NCBI GenBank assembly: GCA_023846275.1
Contig: JAIUJO010000145.1
Coordinates: 889,001-953,000, forward strand
Direction of reading: 5' to 3'
DNA from: Vanilla planifolia
Taxonomy: Eukaryota; Streptophyta; Magnoliopsida; Asparagales; Orchidaceae
DNA: 64,000 bases
Below the pieces are notes generated by a model. That model was not told the DNA's origin. It did not search any database and saw only the letters and a program-made list of their open reading frames with translations. The first letter of the stretch is position 1, and every line of letters begins with the position of its first letter. Below, one piece after another: positions 11,221 to 24,530 of the stretch. The translations under genes were made by a program, and so were the position numbers.

Positions 11221-12520
11221 AAAGTTTTCTTTAATTTAATAAGTACGTTTTGCAAAATTACTAAGTGAATAATTTTTTCTTAACATCTACATTTTCTTTT
11301 CTTAATTGAATATTCTATCAATTGAAAACATCAATGCAAGAAGTACTTACAAATAAACTTTTTGACAATAAACATGATTATTTTAAAAATCATTTAAAAA
11401 ATAGATTTGTGACTATTTAGCCTCTTAGTGTGATTAATTGCTCACAACATTTCATACCTCTTATAACTCATGAATATGTTATTCAAAAAGTGAGATATCA
11501 TCAACATATCACTCAAACTTTGAACCTTTGATTGACAAATGCGGTGAGAGAATACATTGTGTTACTTTTCTTTCCCATTTCTTTTGCTTCTTCTTCTCTT
11601 TGTAGTATTAAATGTTTTTTGAGACAATTTATCTTCAAATAACTTACATAAATCTTGCATTTATTCATAACAAGAAGAAAAGTTGTAGACTTTTATGCCA
11701 ATGTTATGAGACTAAGAAAAGTGTAAATGTTTTGTTCTCTTACATTAGGTTGACCAATTGTATGTGTCTTGTGATGGTTATCCTGAAGAATAATGCTAGA
11801 ATGGATGAAGAAATTTGATAAATTATAATTTACATTTCAACAAAAACTTCAAATGCATTTTTTCATAGTGCATAATGTTTCCAAAGAAATAAAGGAAGAT
11901 AATCAACAATTTTAATAGATATTATAAGCAATTCATCATGAAAAATGCAAGACAATGAGCTTGAATTAAGAACTTCTACATTTTACACAACCCATATGAC
12001 AATAGTTGAAAGGATTACACTTGCTATGAAAGCAAGGGATTTTTTCTTTTTTTATTTATTAGCATAAATGATTTTCTTTATCTAACAATTTTTAATCATT
12101 TGAAATCCTTCCTTACATTTCTAAAATACCATTATTGAATAAATAATAATTAAAAAAATAAAAAATAAATAAATAAAGCACATGTTGATTCAAGTGTTTC
12201 TTCCAGAAATGCAAACTTGTTTGTTAAACCATAGTTGACCAATCTAGGCATATACTAAACCAACAACAATTGCCTTATAGTGGGAAAACTAGAAATCCAT
12301 GCAACAAGTTCATAAATCACTAATTACCCCCAAGACCTTGACCTTGCAACCGTTAGCTAGCCTTGATGATAGCACAACAATAGTTGTAGTGGTTGAAAAA
12401 ACAAAATTTATATCATAGAAAAAGTTTAACAGCATAACTAGGAACTTTGGGCAATTAATTCAAGTTTTTGCATTATGTTTTATGTAATATTAAAGAGAAT
12501 TGCAAACAATGGTATAATAT
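11220..12520. other. Spacer between LINE relic and right inverted-repeat arm
   Basis: No gene seen. A 68-codon frame at 11,612-11,818 has no recognisable domain, and its length is within what chance gives at this base composition. The AT-rich run near 12,120-12,180 is low complexity. The 5' region of the LINE could lie here, but I see no support for it. Confidence 0.5.
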
Positions 12521-12812
12521 CACCTTTTCTAATCATTCAAACTTTGTTGGAAGATATCAAACGAAATCACTTTGGGAATCATATATTAATTGGTATGAAC
12601 TTAAGATATGTTAGTGGAAGTGATTTGTTGGTTCTTCAACTTTAGATCTCGATGTAGTTAAACATTGTTGGTGAGAACTTATGTATCAATTTTAGTGTTA
12701 TTGTAATTCAAAAATTTTGGAACAATTGAGAGGAAATGTGTTTAGAATTTTTTATTATTAAAATAAATCAAATAACACCTAAAGTTAAGGTGTTGGCCAT
12801 AACAAAAAGTCT

Positions 12813-12998
12813 TCAATTGTGAAACCAATTGGAAATTAACAATTTATACATCTTGCTAGATTGTAGTGTGTTATTGAATCTATTCCAACATAGAAAATAT
12901 AGAATATGAGCTAGCGAATTCAATGATGCAAATACAGAAACTAGTTTGCTGAACATAAAGTGGAGCTTATTATGCCAAGAAAATAACAATGTGTGCAT
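12813..12998 (-). pseudogene. Second conserved frame of unknown function, right arm
   Basis: A 61-codon frame without stops, partner of 7,516-7,690. It keeps KLHFMFSKLV, a following A-S-x-N segment, and a hydrophobic YFL segment. It is read on the - strand, which is the matching direction for an inverted copy. The protein is not recognised. Both partners together suggest former coding sequence, but chance open frames cannot be excluded at this length. Confidence 0.35.
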
Positions 12999-14189
12999 AC
13001 TCTCGCTAAGAAAACAACAATAAAAAATTCAAATCATATAGGGGAGGAACATTAACTCTAGATAAACACAAAGCTATTATTAATATGGAGAAATTTTAAC
13101 TTTGATATATTTTGTCATCATTGAACACATGACATTTGTCATATGAAGTAATTATCATATTACATGGGGTTAGAATTAAGATATTCAAGGTTTCTACATT
13201 TTTTGTATAATACAAATATTATTTTTATAAAATAAGTGCTTCTACTTTTTAGAGTTACTATTCATTTGAATAAAAAAATATAACATAAAAATAGTTGAAT
13301 AATAGTTGGTGGGGAGAAATATTAATCTTAGTGCATGATTTTCTCAATACAAATTTAAGAACTACTGCATAAAGAAAGTATACAACAATGTAAACACCAT
13401 CAAAATATACTATTATTATGACTTAACACTACTTCAAATCATAACATTGTGTATGGAAAACTTGGCTATGATCATAACATACTATATGTCAAAGCTCATA
13501 CAAGTTTTGTGGTTCACAAAGAATTGCAAACAATGGTCTAATATGATCTATGTTGATTATATTGTCACCCATTTAATCTTGGTCATCACTAACACTCTTC
13601 ATCTTATGATGTAATTGTATTATGAAAAATTATTTAGTAAGTAGATTAAAAAGAAAGAATATTCAAATTGAGCATATGAAAGGCATCTCAACTCTTATAC
13701 TAAACAAACTCAAACTTTATTTATATTGGACTAATGTTATTGGCATCTTTGAATACAAACGTACATTTTCAATGATGTGGATATTCAAATTAGACATACA
13801 AAAATTTGGAACAGTGTAACAAGAATTTTGTGTCATTGTATTGCAATTGCACACACAAAGCTTACCCACTTCAATACTAAGAATGAATATCTATACATTT
13901 TGGTTGATGAGATCAACAACTTCTATTTTACATGACCTTTTAAATAGTTAGAAGAAAAATTGAATAGCTTATAAGGAAATGTACAATGCATTTATTAGAT
14001 GAGTGTAAAAAGTGAATTATGCAAAATAATATTTTGCATTTTATAATGGAATGTCAATGAAATGAATAAAAATTATTTCTAGCTGTTTAAAAATTAGACA
14101 AATTCAATTTATGTTGCATTAAGGGTCACATTTAACCAAAAATCCCAAACACAAAAAATAATGACTTATTACATAAAACATGATGAACA

Positions 14190-14505
14190 AAGATGTGGCT
14201 TAGGTTACCAAAACCTTGTTTCAAAGGTTGTCGTGAGTAATGTAGCATTTAATGCCAACCACTTATGCACTCTTAGCGATACGATGGCCATTGTGGGGAT
14301 TATCATTGCACTTAATTTCATAACTTGATCCATTTTGTGAGGTAGAAAAGCTAAAGTCAACATAATTCCTAATGATTTTTAAGGTTTAAGACTTAAGCAA
14401 CTAAGGACATGGCCAAACGTAATTAATTTTGTATCGGTAAGAGGAACTTCTATAATAAGATTTTTGATAAATGATAATAACGAAAAGGATGACAGCCATG
14501 GTGGA
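14190..14505 (-). pseudogene. Conserved frame of unknown function in right inverted-repeat arm
   Basis: Inverted partner of 6,041-6,298. It reads SSFSLLSFIKNLI, then EVPLTDTKLITFGHVLS, one stop, KSLGIMLTLAF, MKLSAMIIPTM and HKWLALNATLL. The frame continues about 25 codons beyond the end of its partner with one more stop. The kept frame across two diverged copies is the main reason to list it. The family is unknown. Confidence 0.4.
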
Positions 14506-14849
14506 GAAAAATCAAAATCATAATTTAGATATTATATAATCTTCTAAAATATCGAGGTAGCAAACTAAGATTGTGCCCTTTTTTACATAAATAAAAAATA
14601 TTTCTAGAAATATAATGCCATTATTAAAAAAAGTTCCTTCTGTTTAATCCATCATAGGGTTTTAAATAGAATGTAATTTTAAACCTAAATTAAAAAAAAA
14701 ACTAACAAAACTACAAAATAGCTAGTGGACAAAAATAGATTATAATTTAATTTCATGCAAAACAACTAAATTCAAATTGCATAACTAGTGGATAAAAATA
14801 TCATTAAAATCATATCAAAAGGTCAATTGTTTTTTTATCAACGTTTATT

Positions 14850-15600
14850 TTGAGTTATTCAGATAATCATTACGATTCAAAATCACGAGTTGTTGCATTG
14901 CTTTATTTGACTTTTCTTCCCTCATTTTTTAACATTTTCTTGCGACCCACATTATGGCTTTGAATTTTTATATTTTGCATGCAAGCATGATGCTAGTAGA
15001 TATGCTAGGTGCTTTTTTTTTAAATTATTCTTGAGCAATAGTCTTTGTACAACTCCACACATGGCCTCACTATCACGTACATATCCACATTATTATGCTA
15101 CATATTGGCTAAGTTGCAAATATAAGAGTAAAAGTTTCGAGTAACTTGTCTCCTTTACGTCTAATTAACATAGCAAAGTAATTGCATCTTAACTTCTTCT
15201 ATTTAAGTTGAAATTGCAAATGGGTTATGGAGGGTCATTGAAATAATCAATATGTTTCAAAATCACTACTTGTCACATTTTTGCATTTTACATTCCTTCC
15301 ATCATTTGCAACATTTTCCTGCAACACACATTGTGGCTTCGCATTATTGTATTCTAAATGAAGGCATGATGTTACCACATATGATATTTGATTTATTTGA
15401 AATTATTCTTGAGCAATAATGTTTCAAAAACTCCATACATGACCTCGGTATCGTGTATATGTGAACACTATTATGCTTCGTATTGGCCAAATAGCTCCCA
15501 TAAGAGTAAAATTTTTAGGTGACTTCTCTCCTTTACCTCAAAAATAATAATTAACATAGGAAAGTAATTGCATCTTGGCTACTTCTAAATATGTTAAATC
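14850..15600 (+). repeat. M2 repeat, tandem copies 2 and 3
   Basis: Two head-to-tail copies of the M2 unit, with a step of about 384 bp (about 14,850-15,233 and 15,234-15,600). Each begins with a block like tttcaaaatcac followed by a ttgt-rich run and ends with a block like aagtaattgcatctt. The linker ggagggtca between them is also found after the single copy in the left arm (5,060-5,080 on the - strand), so the second unit is a local duplication in this arm. Confidence 0.8.
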
Positions 15601-16859
15601 CTTTTTTGTGACTACTATTACTTTTTTGAAAGAAAGTTTTGCAAAATATTTTTGTTGGAATTTTACTATATTTTAATGTAGTTTTTATGCCAAATGTGAC
15701 CTACTGTTTTTACAATAGGCATATTATTTAGAAGATTAGATTCTATTTTATGAAAAATTAAATTGCAAAATATTTATCTTTTTTAGATTTTTCTTATGAA
15801 AACATATCAGCATTAAAATATATGAGAAATTACATTTAATATTCTAAACATAAGTATCTCAAATTATACCTTAGTTACATGGGTTTTTATTATACTCAAA
15901 TCATGAAATGATCCATGTTACACAGGAATTTATTAAATTAGTTAATCCATTTTCAAAATCTAATTTATTATTATGGGCAATCACTCAATATGTTTAACAT
16001 TAATTTTTTTTAAGAAGCTATAATTTTTATTCTTGAGCACTTCGATGTTTACTTGGGATTATACTAATTAAATTTACAAAATATCAGCACTAGTACACTT
16101 TTTAGTCCCATTTCAATGAACTTTTGTGAAGCCATTGAAGTTAATGAAACTGAACCATATCATATTGCCATTACATATGGAAGTTATGTACACAATACAT
16201 TGTGTGATGGATTTATATGGCAAAATCTATATTAAATTTTGAAAGAACATAGTTATGCTAAGTAAGTGCTTGGCATTTTTGTCATGAAAGTTCTATCACT
16301 TTAAATATCCATCTTATTATTCAATACTTCATATTTACATTTCATCAATGATAAATTAAAATGTGATGTTTTTAATTTCATTAACACAAATAAAAATCTA
16401 TAGAACTTTTTTAAATTTATCTACCTAAGTTAACTCTAAGTGAATCTAACTAACATCTTAACAATGTTCTAATTCTACTTCTTAATATAATAATAAAACT
16501 TTTAAACATTGCTTTTCTAAAACATATTCACATTTGTTTATCATTCTTAAGTTTAATTTAAAGAACAATAAGGTGAATTTATGTTACTCCAAAACAAGTT
16601 CTTAATCATCATTTCAAATACAACTCTAAGCATTTGCCTATTTATATGAATTTATTTTGATAAAAGAATTAGTGATATCTTGAAAATAATAAATGAACTC
16701 AATGAAATATCCTAAGGGTATAAATACATAAAGTATGAAATTTTTTAGTAGGGTTAATTAATATAAAAGAAGTTGTATTGAAAGATTAATAATGATCAAT
16801 TCCTAGCCATTTTTCGTTTGTAATATTTATTCTTTTGAAATAGTTTATGTATAAGGAAT

Positions 16860-19800
16860 TTTTTGTATATATGTTTAATAAATTTGATAAATATTAGTTT
16901 TTACTATTTTATATTTTCATTGTTTTCACAAAGCAAATTTCTTTTTCTAGTTTTATGTAAACTATTTTTTGTCATTTCCTTGACAATGTTGATTTGTTGG
17001 ATGTTTCAATATAACAATAATTCTTTTTTTCTTTGCTTAATAAATCCATTTATATTGGCAGATTCATAGACATTCCTGATTGGCAAAAAGAATTATAAAA
17101 CAAATATGGAAATAGGTCAAATGCTAGAATGTTCTAAATTAAATATCATAATATAAATAAAAAATAAATATCATTTAAAGAAAAATGTTGTAAGATAAGA
17201 TTGTCAAATTGTCATGAAATAAGTATACCACAATTTAAAAACAATGTGTAAAAGATATTAAAAAATATTTAGGTTATTAAATGAAGACAAAGTTGTCAAT
17301 ATAAAAGAAAATAAAGGAGTTATAAAATAAAAAAAGATTAAAAAATTTTTAAATAATTGCTTCGAAATGCATAAGAAATGAAAACAAATCTTCCTTATGA
17401 TGTAATGGTTTCAAACATATCAATGTAAATATTTTGAAAGAATTAAAAGATATATGGTTGTTAAAATAATTTAATATTTAAAAGTTCAATCTGTATGTTC
17501 AACATATTAGGTTGTTGAAATAAAAATTGAATAAAGAACAAACAAAAAAAATAAAGAAAAAAAAAATAATTACAAAAATACAATAAAAAATTTAAATATT
17601 ACAATGCTATAGGCAAAATGATTAAATCAAATTTCTAAAAATATTTCAAAAATTATAATAAAATGTGGTAAAAATTATCTAACTAATTAAATTTAATGTA
17701 TTTTTTAATATAAAAAGCGAAAAAACAATTTCTTAGCATATAGTTTCTGTGTTTGAAACAACATTGATAATACGTGAACAAAACAATATACTAAAACATA
17801 GCTTTAAATCATTAATATTTAAATAAGTTTCTAGTAATTTCATAGATATAAAAAATCGTAAAAAAGAAAAATTTACTATTATATTATATATGTTGTGAAA
17901 CACTAATTTTTCTTTATATGCGAATGTTAAATATTAAATCATTACTATTCATCATAAGGATTTTCTATTACTGCATGTGTCATAAATGATATTTTACAAT
18001 TAAGAAAGTCTTAGACATTAAATAGATTTGCCACCTGAAAGACACTTAATAAAAAATATAATTTCAAAAGCTTGTAAAAATAAAAAAAAATATAGAAAGA
18101 CATATAATAAACCTTTAAAAAAATACTATAAGTAATTGTAATATTACAAAAATTATTTTTCATAGAAAAACATTAAAAAAATAAAAAAATGGTTAATGTG
18201 TTAAAGAAATTAAATTTTTTAAATGATTTTCATAGTTTGTAAAATAAAATGAAATTTTTAAAAAGTTTTGATATTAAATATATAAATAAAAAAATTTTAA
18301 AGATTTAAAATGTTTAGATTGTGTGATGTAAATAAAATAATTTCAAAAATTAAATATGTGAACAAAAATGTTATAACATTAATTAAATAATTCTAAACAT
18401 TTTTAAATTGTCAGTTAAAAAAATATAATTGATTCTAAAAATATGTCAATAATCATCACAACATAATATTGAAAAGGTATGCATTTTATGAAAAAATTTT
18501 AAAAACAGGATTATTTTATATATAAATAAGATTAGCAATAAGGATAATATTTCAACAAAGAGTTTTCCTATTGTTGTAGTATAATAAAAAAGATATTAAT
18601 TTTTAAAATATTTAAATATTCAAAAATATTTTTAATATAAGGAGTAGTTGGCTAAATAAAATATTATAAGTTTAAAAAAAAAAAAATGAGACATCATAAT
18701 TATTTAAATATTTTTAAGATATTCAATATATTTAAATCATACAACATAAAGTTGCACAATAACATAATAAAAAATCTTCTTATAGAAATTAAAAGATAAC
18801 AAGGTTAAAAATATATAAGTTTATTAGAAACTACTTATAACTTAGTTATCAAAGATATACAAAAAAATGTGAACAAAAACTTCAAATTAAAAAATAATTA
18901 TAAGGGAACTATTAAAAAATAGTATATAACAACTTAAAAATTAGTGCACATATGAAAAAATAGGTGCAACAAACTTTTATATAATGAAGCTAAAGTAAGA
19001 CTTAAAACATTCTTAAAATGCCTTTTTACATTGATATTTAACAAATTCTTGTTTGGATAGAGGTGGTGTAAAATGATTATTGAGCATATTAATTACTTTA
19101 TTTTTTTAATTCCACAATTGGACAAAAAATTCAAAAAATATAACATGTTGTCGTGATAATTAAAATTTTAAAAATATGAAAAAAATTCAATATAATATCG
19201 AAGAAAATAAGTATTGGTGATTTTATTATGAATAAAGAGTAATCAATACCAATAAGATTTATTATGAAATAACTAAAAAATGTTGTACGAAAAATAATTG
19301 CGAAAATTATTGTGACAAAATATAAAAAAACTGAGAAAGAAGGTCATTGAAGATTTCAAATAAAAAATAAAAGAAAATATAATATAATCTCAATATGTTT
19401 GTGCAAACACAAAATTGAAATTAATTAACTGAATTTAAAATCTAAATTATTAATCTAATGAAGTATTTTTAAAAAATTAACAGAAAATGCGTTATATATT
19501 AAAATAATTCATTTAGTGACATAATTATCAAAGGGTATTTTTGGAAGCACTTTTAAAAAATAATTACAATTGCTGACCTAATTCTACAATTGAAATCTTA
19601 TTTCATATTACAAACATTTTAACTAAAAGCAATAGTAATTCTAGAGGAAGTATATATTTATAACAAAAAGTTATTAATTAGAAAATAAAATATTGTTATC
19701 CTTGAAATATTTGATTAGGAAATATAAATGACAGATATCTGGCAATCACTAATAATTATAAAAAATATAGAAAATGTCATGTAAATTATTTAATGAGTTA

Positions 19801-20900
19801 TTTAAATTTTTTTGTTATATTTATACTTGAAATTAACTGAAAACATTTCTAATAATATATGCTTCATAAACATTTCAAAAATAATGTGATAACAGAATTA
19901 GAAAAATAAGATAAAGGAAATCACTAACAAAAGAACTTATACTATAAGAAAGATAATTATCACATATAATATGGTTCATGATAGTTAAAAACAGATAAAA
20001 GATTTACAAATTATAAAACCATTATCATAATAAAATATTCAAAAAATTTAAAACATTTCCTAAAATAATTGAATATCTAATTATTCGAAGATACAAAAGA
20101 ATAGAAACTATGTGTCAAAATAACATATAGTTAATTACGAAAATAAAAAAAATAAAGAATAACTTAGCAATTACCTCTAATATATGAGCAACATATTGAT
20201 AATAAATCCTCTCTATAATATCAATTTATCAAATATACATATCTTTTTAAAATGTATTTTAAAAAGAATAAAAAATATTTCAAAGCAAAAGGTATTAAAA
20301 TTACTCTGGGCTTGTAATTAATCAAATGTTTTAATATTTTAAGAATAGAGGGTGTCTTAATTAAAATTAAAAAATAAAAATGGAAAGAATATTTCACAAA
20401 ATAAATTCATGAAATATCAATAAATCAAGTGTTTTTTAAGACTTATGCATAATTAACTAATTAAAATTTAAAATTATATAGGGATTATAAATTAATTAAT
20501 ATAATCATTTGTTTAAAATTTTCAAAACTATATATAAAAAGTAAAAAAAAAATTTTATAATAATCGAAAAGTACTTTCTTTCTTTAAAAAGTAAAATATT
20601 ACAGCACCACATAAATATAAGAAATTTTGTCAATGATAAATTCTTAGCTATGAATATGTTACGAAAATAGATTCAATTGGACAAAAGAATTAACAATAGT
20701 AGACTTAAAAATTTCTGTTTCAAACTTCTTGCAACATTCAAGCTCGTTGCTACTTTTTTCAAAAGCTATATAACAATTCTTAATTTGTTAATAAAATTTC
20801 TCAAATCAGAGTAATGCAATAAGAGAATTTCATAACATCCAAAGTTTGTATTTGTTTTGTTGTATAATTAAACATAATAATCACATTGTTTTATATGCAT
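16860..20900. other. AT-rich block of copy A
   Basis: About 4 kb dominated by A and T with no gene. Short frames such as that at 16,863-17,069 are hydrophobic only because the DNA is T-rich. Parts of the block, for instance around 17,500 and 18,840-18,990, match 42,300 and 43,470-43,760 in copy B, so it belongs to the duplicated unit and is not a separate insertion. Confidence 0.6.
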
Positions 20901-21860
20901 TTATAGTCAATTTAGCTTTTGTAGAAGAAAGTTAGTATACCATATGAAGTCAAAGAATTTACTATGGTAAGTAAACATAAGTTTATCATACAATCAAATA
21001 AAATTTTATTGTAACCTACAAATTTTTTTATTTTAATTACAACATGAATAAGATAATCACATGGTCTAAACTAATATTTGTATATTGTATAATTTTTTTG
21101 TTTGGCTTAATTTGTGTTAGAAGTTTACCAATATACAATTCGTAATAATCATTATACTATTGTATATTATATCATGGTGATGTACAAAATTTTCAAAAGT
21201 TTAATTTTAATTTGAATGCTTTTATCATATGTGATAAGTTAACTATATCAATTGACTTTTTTGAGTTTTCCTTATTGAGTTATTATGGAATCATTTCCCC
21301 TTATTGAATAGTTTGATCATATTATTTTATTCTTTGTAACTATTCCATCTAATTTTAATAGATGCACTAGTTTGCTCAGATCAAATAGTCTAGTCTTAAA
21401 ATTGTCTCTTTTCTCCAATACATAATGTTATTGTATAAAATATGATCATGTGGTGTATTCAGTTGTGCAAAGGTTTTCATTTTGAACTTGAAAAATCATG
21501 CATAGTGTTGTTGAGCCACAAGTTTCTTTAATTTACATGGTAGGGAAAATGTCTTGCTAAAAAACAACACTTAGTTTCTTCATCATACATTTTCTTTTCC
21601 ATTGTTATTTCATAAATGGTTGCATCCACATATTTAATCAATTGAGCTATCTTCCAAACATTAATCTCCTTCCACTGTCACTCACAATCATACCAAGAAG
21701 TTGAGATTGATGGTCAAAGAGAATGCTATTGAAATAGGTTATTATTATCAAAATTTTTTAGATTATTACTGATTAGATGAACAACGAATTATTTTTTATG
21801 ACAAGTTATATTCTAAATTTATCACAAAGTAATGGAATGTAGTTCAAAAAAGTATTTTCT
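20900..21860. other. Unassigned stretch beside copia relic
   Basis: No gene seen. If the copia relic at 21,860-24,530 had kept its 3' LTR, it would lie here on the - strand. I find no clear polypurine tract or TG...CA ends, so the LTR is either lost or too diverged to see. Confidence 0.4.
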
Positions 21861-22330
21861 AAATATTACGACGAGAAGCTAGATTTGCAAGTAATAAAAG
21901 CACATGGATGTGTTCCGGTTTACTCACAGAACTACTATTAAAAGCAAGATTAATGTTTCCTACTTTTGTGATCATAAAAATTCTTCTAATCTTATGGAAT
22001 AAATCTTTCCTAAGCAGCTTCATTAAGATGCCAACTAGTCGCATGTTGTTAACAACAAATTAAACAACTATCGCATTTTATTCTATATGCCCCTTAATGA
22101 AATGGTGCCTAGCATCACTTTGTTCATCCTTAGAATACTAGATAAGGCTTTGACTTAGGCAAATGGCACACATATTTTCTTTTTTTATGTTTATATTTTT
22201 TCCAAATCTAATCCCATATCTTTTAGTCTTCTTTTTAACAAAAAAATATTTTCTAAAAATCCTCCCAATGCTATATATTATGGTTCATTAGTTGTAAGAA
22301 AAAATAGTTCAATGTTTTTCTAATAGATCA
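21860..22330 (-). pseudogene. Ty1/copia RNase H relic, copy A
   Basis: RNase H domain at the end of a copia pol, which removes the RNA strand during reverse transcription. On the - strand it reads RRLKDMGLDLEK (family LL-DMG-x-x-Q), then a degraded DN-SAI-IAKNP segment, DARHHFIKGHIE (family EIRHHFIRE) and NMRLVGILMKLLRKDLFHKIRR (family DQLADI-TKPL-DLF-x-x-RR). The last segment forms part of a 61-codon open stretch at 21,859-22,044. The active-site residues cannot be followed with confidence because of frame changes. It continues the RT relic directly upstream (higher coordinates). Confidence 0.75.
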
Positions 22331-23345
22331 AGAGTTTAAGCTGTGTCCAAAAAATGATTAAATACTTATAATGCTTTTCTTATGTACTCTTGAACAAACA
22401 TAATATTTGTGGCTTTATCTTACGAGATAATGACATAACTCAAATTTGCGATATGAAAACTCTAACACCTTTGTGCCAAGTAATTACCAAAAGAATCTTT
22501 CTATAGGTTCCTAAAAAAAAGATTGAAAAATTCCCACACTAAAACCTTTCTTACGTCTTCTTGTAGTTAATTAATGAACATATCATCCATTCATATACCT
22601 TGAATGCATTTGTTTTCCATCCTTGCCTTTATTTAATACTTTGTTGGAGACCCTTGAAAGTAGAAATGGGATTTAGGTTCTCAAGATTAAGCATTTTTAA
22701 GATCTCATTTATATAATTTATTTAAGATATAATGATTCTATTCTTACATTATTTAACTTTCAATATGAGAAAATTGGTCTCTTCACCCTTTATATTAATC
22801 TAAAATCCTACATCTGTAAGCTTATTAGTCATTCACAAAGGCCATGTTGGCTTATCCAAAATTGATATCATCTACGTAACCTTTGACAAGAAGAAGTTCA
22901 TTAGTGTATTTCTTGATGAAAAAATTTCAATCTACATTCCCATGCTGAATTAATGTTTGAGCTGAAATCTACTAAGTTTATCAATACTAGGATCATTATT
23001 GTTGTTGCAATTTGCATAAGTATTTAATTAGCTTTTACACATGATTTTCAAGAGGAAAATGTTGACAAGAATCAAATTATTCTACATACACCTCCACCTA
23101 AACAAAAACATTTTTTAATTTGATTTTAATATCAATTTTTAATACTTAAAATTCCTTGTAATAAGAAAAGGCTAATAATGACCATGTTGCTCACTACTCA
23201 TGATTTCTTCAAGTACCCCATTAAAGTTTAGTCATCTCACTTGATTATAGCCCATTGCCACTAGCCATTCCATGTTTTGAATGATAACCACATGACTAAT
23301 TTTCTTTTCAATTTTTAATACCCATTTTTTATGACAAAATTGTGG
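22330..23345 (-). pseudogene. Ty1/copia reverse transcriptase relic, copy A, with intact YVDD
   Basis: Reverse transcriptase of a copia element. In order on the - strand: a degraded IGTKWVF-type start near 23,340, MGYNQV near 23,240 (family AQGYNQ), a degraded YQMDVKSAFLNG region near 23,120, KLSRFQLKH and then FIKKYTNELLLVKGYVDDINFG ending near 22,855. The catalytic YVDD box is intact at 22,878-22,867, which is rare in this window. Further on come a YINEILKMLNLEN segment (family KY-x-x-DLLK-FGM) near 22,690 and ICSLIN near 22,570 (family VGSLIYLT). Several stops and frameshifts exclude function. A second copy at 48.75-49.53 kb has lost the box. Confidence 0.85.
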
Positions 23346-23399
23346 TGATATAACTTACCTAATAATAACAAAAGCATTCATTCTAACAACTTGAGCATA

Positions 23400-24530
23400 T
23401 TCCATTACAATAAATGATTCCATAATAAATTGCTTATAGGTCTATCTATTTGAAGAAATCAAAAATAGATAGCCTCATTACTGTTGTTTTTAATCTACAA
23501 TTTCTATTCTACATTATGATGTAACATTTCTATCCAAAAATGCTTAAGTTTTAATTTTTAGGTTTCTTGTTATTCTGAAGTAATACAGTATCATATTTAT
23601 AATTGTTTGATAATAAAGCTATCGAGACATTGAGATAAATAGAACGTCATCAATTATTATGGTGTTATGGTTTGGAGAGCCTATATCTCTAAGAGAAAAG
23701 TAAAAGAAGCTACCAATGTTTAAGTAGGGAGCACATTGTTCAATACATAACATTAAAGAAGCCCAATTTAATATTTAGATAGGAAATTGAGAGAAAAATA
23801 ATATTTCGATCAGAAATCAAAGGAACATTATTATATTGGAAGTTGTGACATACTGATAACCTAATATTGTTCTCCTAAACTAGCATGATAATATTTGTAA
23901 GATTAAAATAAAAATTTTTGTAGGTAGAAAGTTTGATTTAAACTAAATGAGAATAACATTACCTACCAAAAAAATACACATTTTTCCAATTATGATCACA
24001 TTTTAAGAAAATAATAGGCCAAATATGCATTGATAACAATGCTACTATATTTGTTTCTATTTTCTTTGTCTCCTAATTTTATTTTTCTAAAATCTTCCAT
24101 GTGTTCCAAATCTACCATTATATTTTGATGCATAATTCCATCAAAATCCACATGAGTAGATTCCTTCACAGCTAAGGTTCCTTTGTTAAATGGTGTTATA
24201 GGTCTATTTATTTGTGGAAAACCATAAGGAAATAACATTCATTAACTTTGTTTCTAATCTCCAATTCTTATCTTACATATTGATATAACATTTCCATACA
24301 AAAATGACAAAGCTTTCATAGTTGTGCTTCTTATTATTCATAGAGGAAGTTTAATTAAATATTTAGATAGATAATTGAGAGATATATGCTATATCAATAG
24401 CAAGTTGAAGGAACTTCACTATTAATCATTGTGGCATATTGACAGTAAGAAATTTTCTTAAACAAAAATGATTATTTGTGGAAAATTAGAACTGAAATAT
24501 TTGTAGGTTTGAAAATGAGGTTCTCAACCA
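23400..24530 (-). pseudogene. Two tandem Ty1/copia integrase C-terminal fragments, copy A
   Basis: Two units of the same fragment lie head to tail on the - strand. The first (about 24,530-23,900) begins with the spacer seen at 1-280. It has a VWKCYINM segment near 24,300-24,285 (family FGCKCYIL) and an 80-codon open stretch at 24,238-23,996. That stretch contains FNKGTLAVKESTHVDFDG, a clear match to NKRTL-V-ES-HVVFDE. The second (about 23,900-23,400) repeats the spacer and gives LLQNNKKPKN followed by FG-x-KCYI, the PYELW-NKKPN...FGCKCY segment. It then passes almost directly into the full RT at 23,345. The tandem arrangement resembles that at 1-2,400. No catalytic integrase residues are present. 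Confidence 0.75.

Larger units (their letters stand above)
12520..16860 (+). repeat. Right arm of the large inverted repeat
   Basis: Inverted partner of 3,790-7,930, anchored at the points given there. Unlike the left arm it has two tandem copies of the M2 unit (14,850-15,233 and 15,234-15,600). From about 14,850 on, the same sequence also recurs in direct orientation from 39,130, so this arm overlaps the start of the long segmental duplication. The part 12,520-14,820 is present only in the two inverted arms. Confidence 0.8.
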
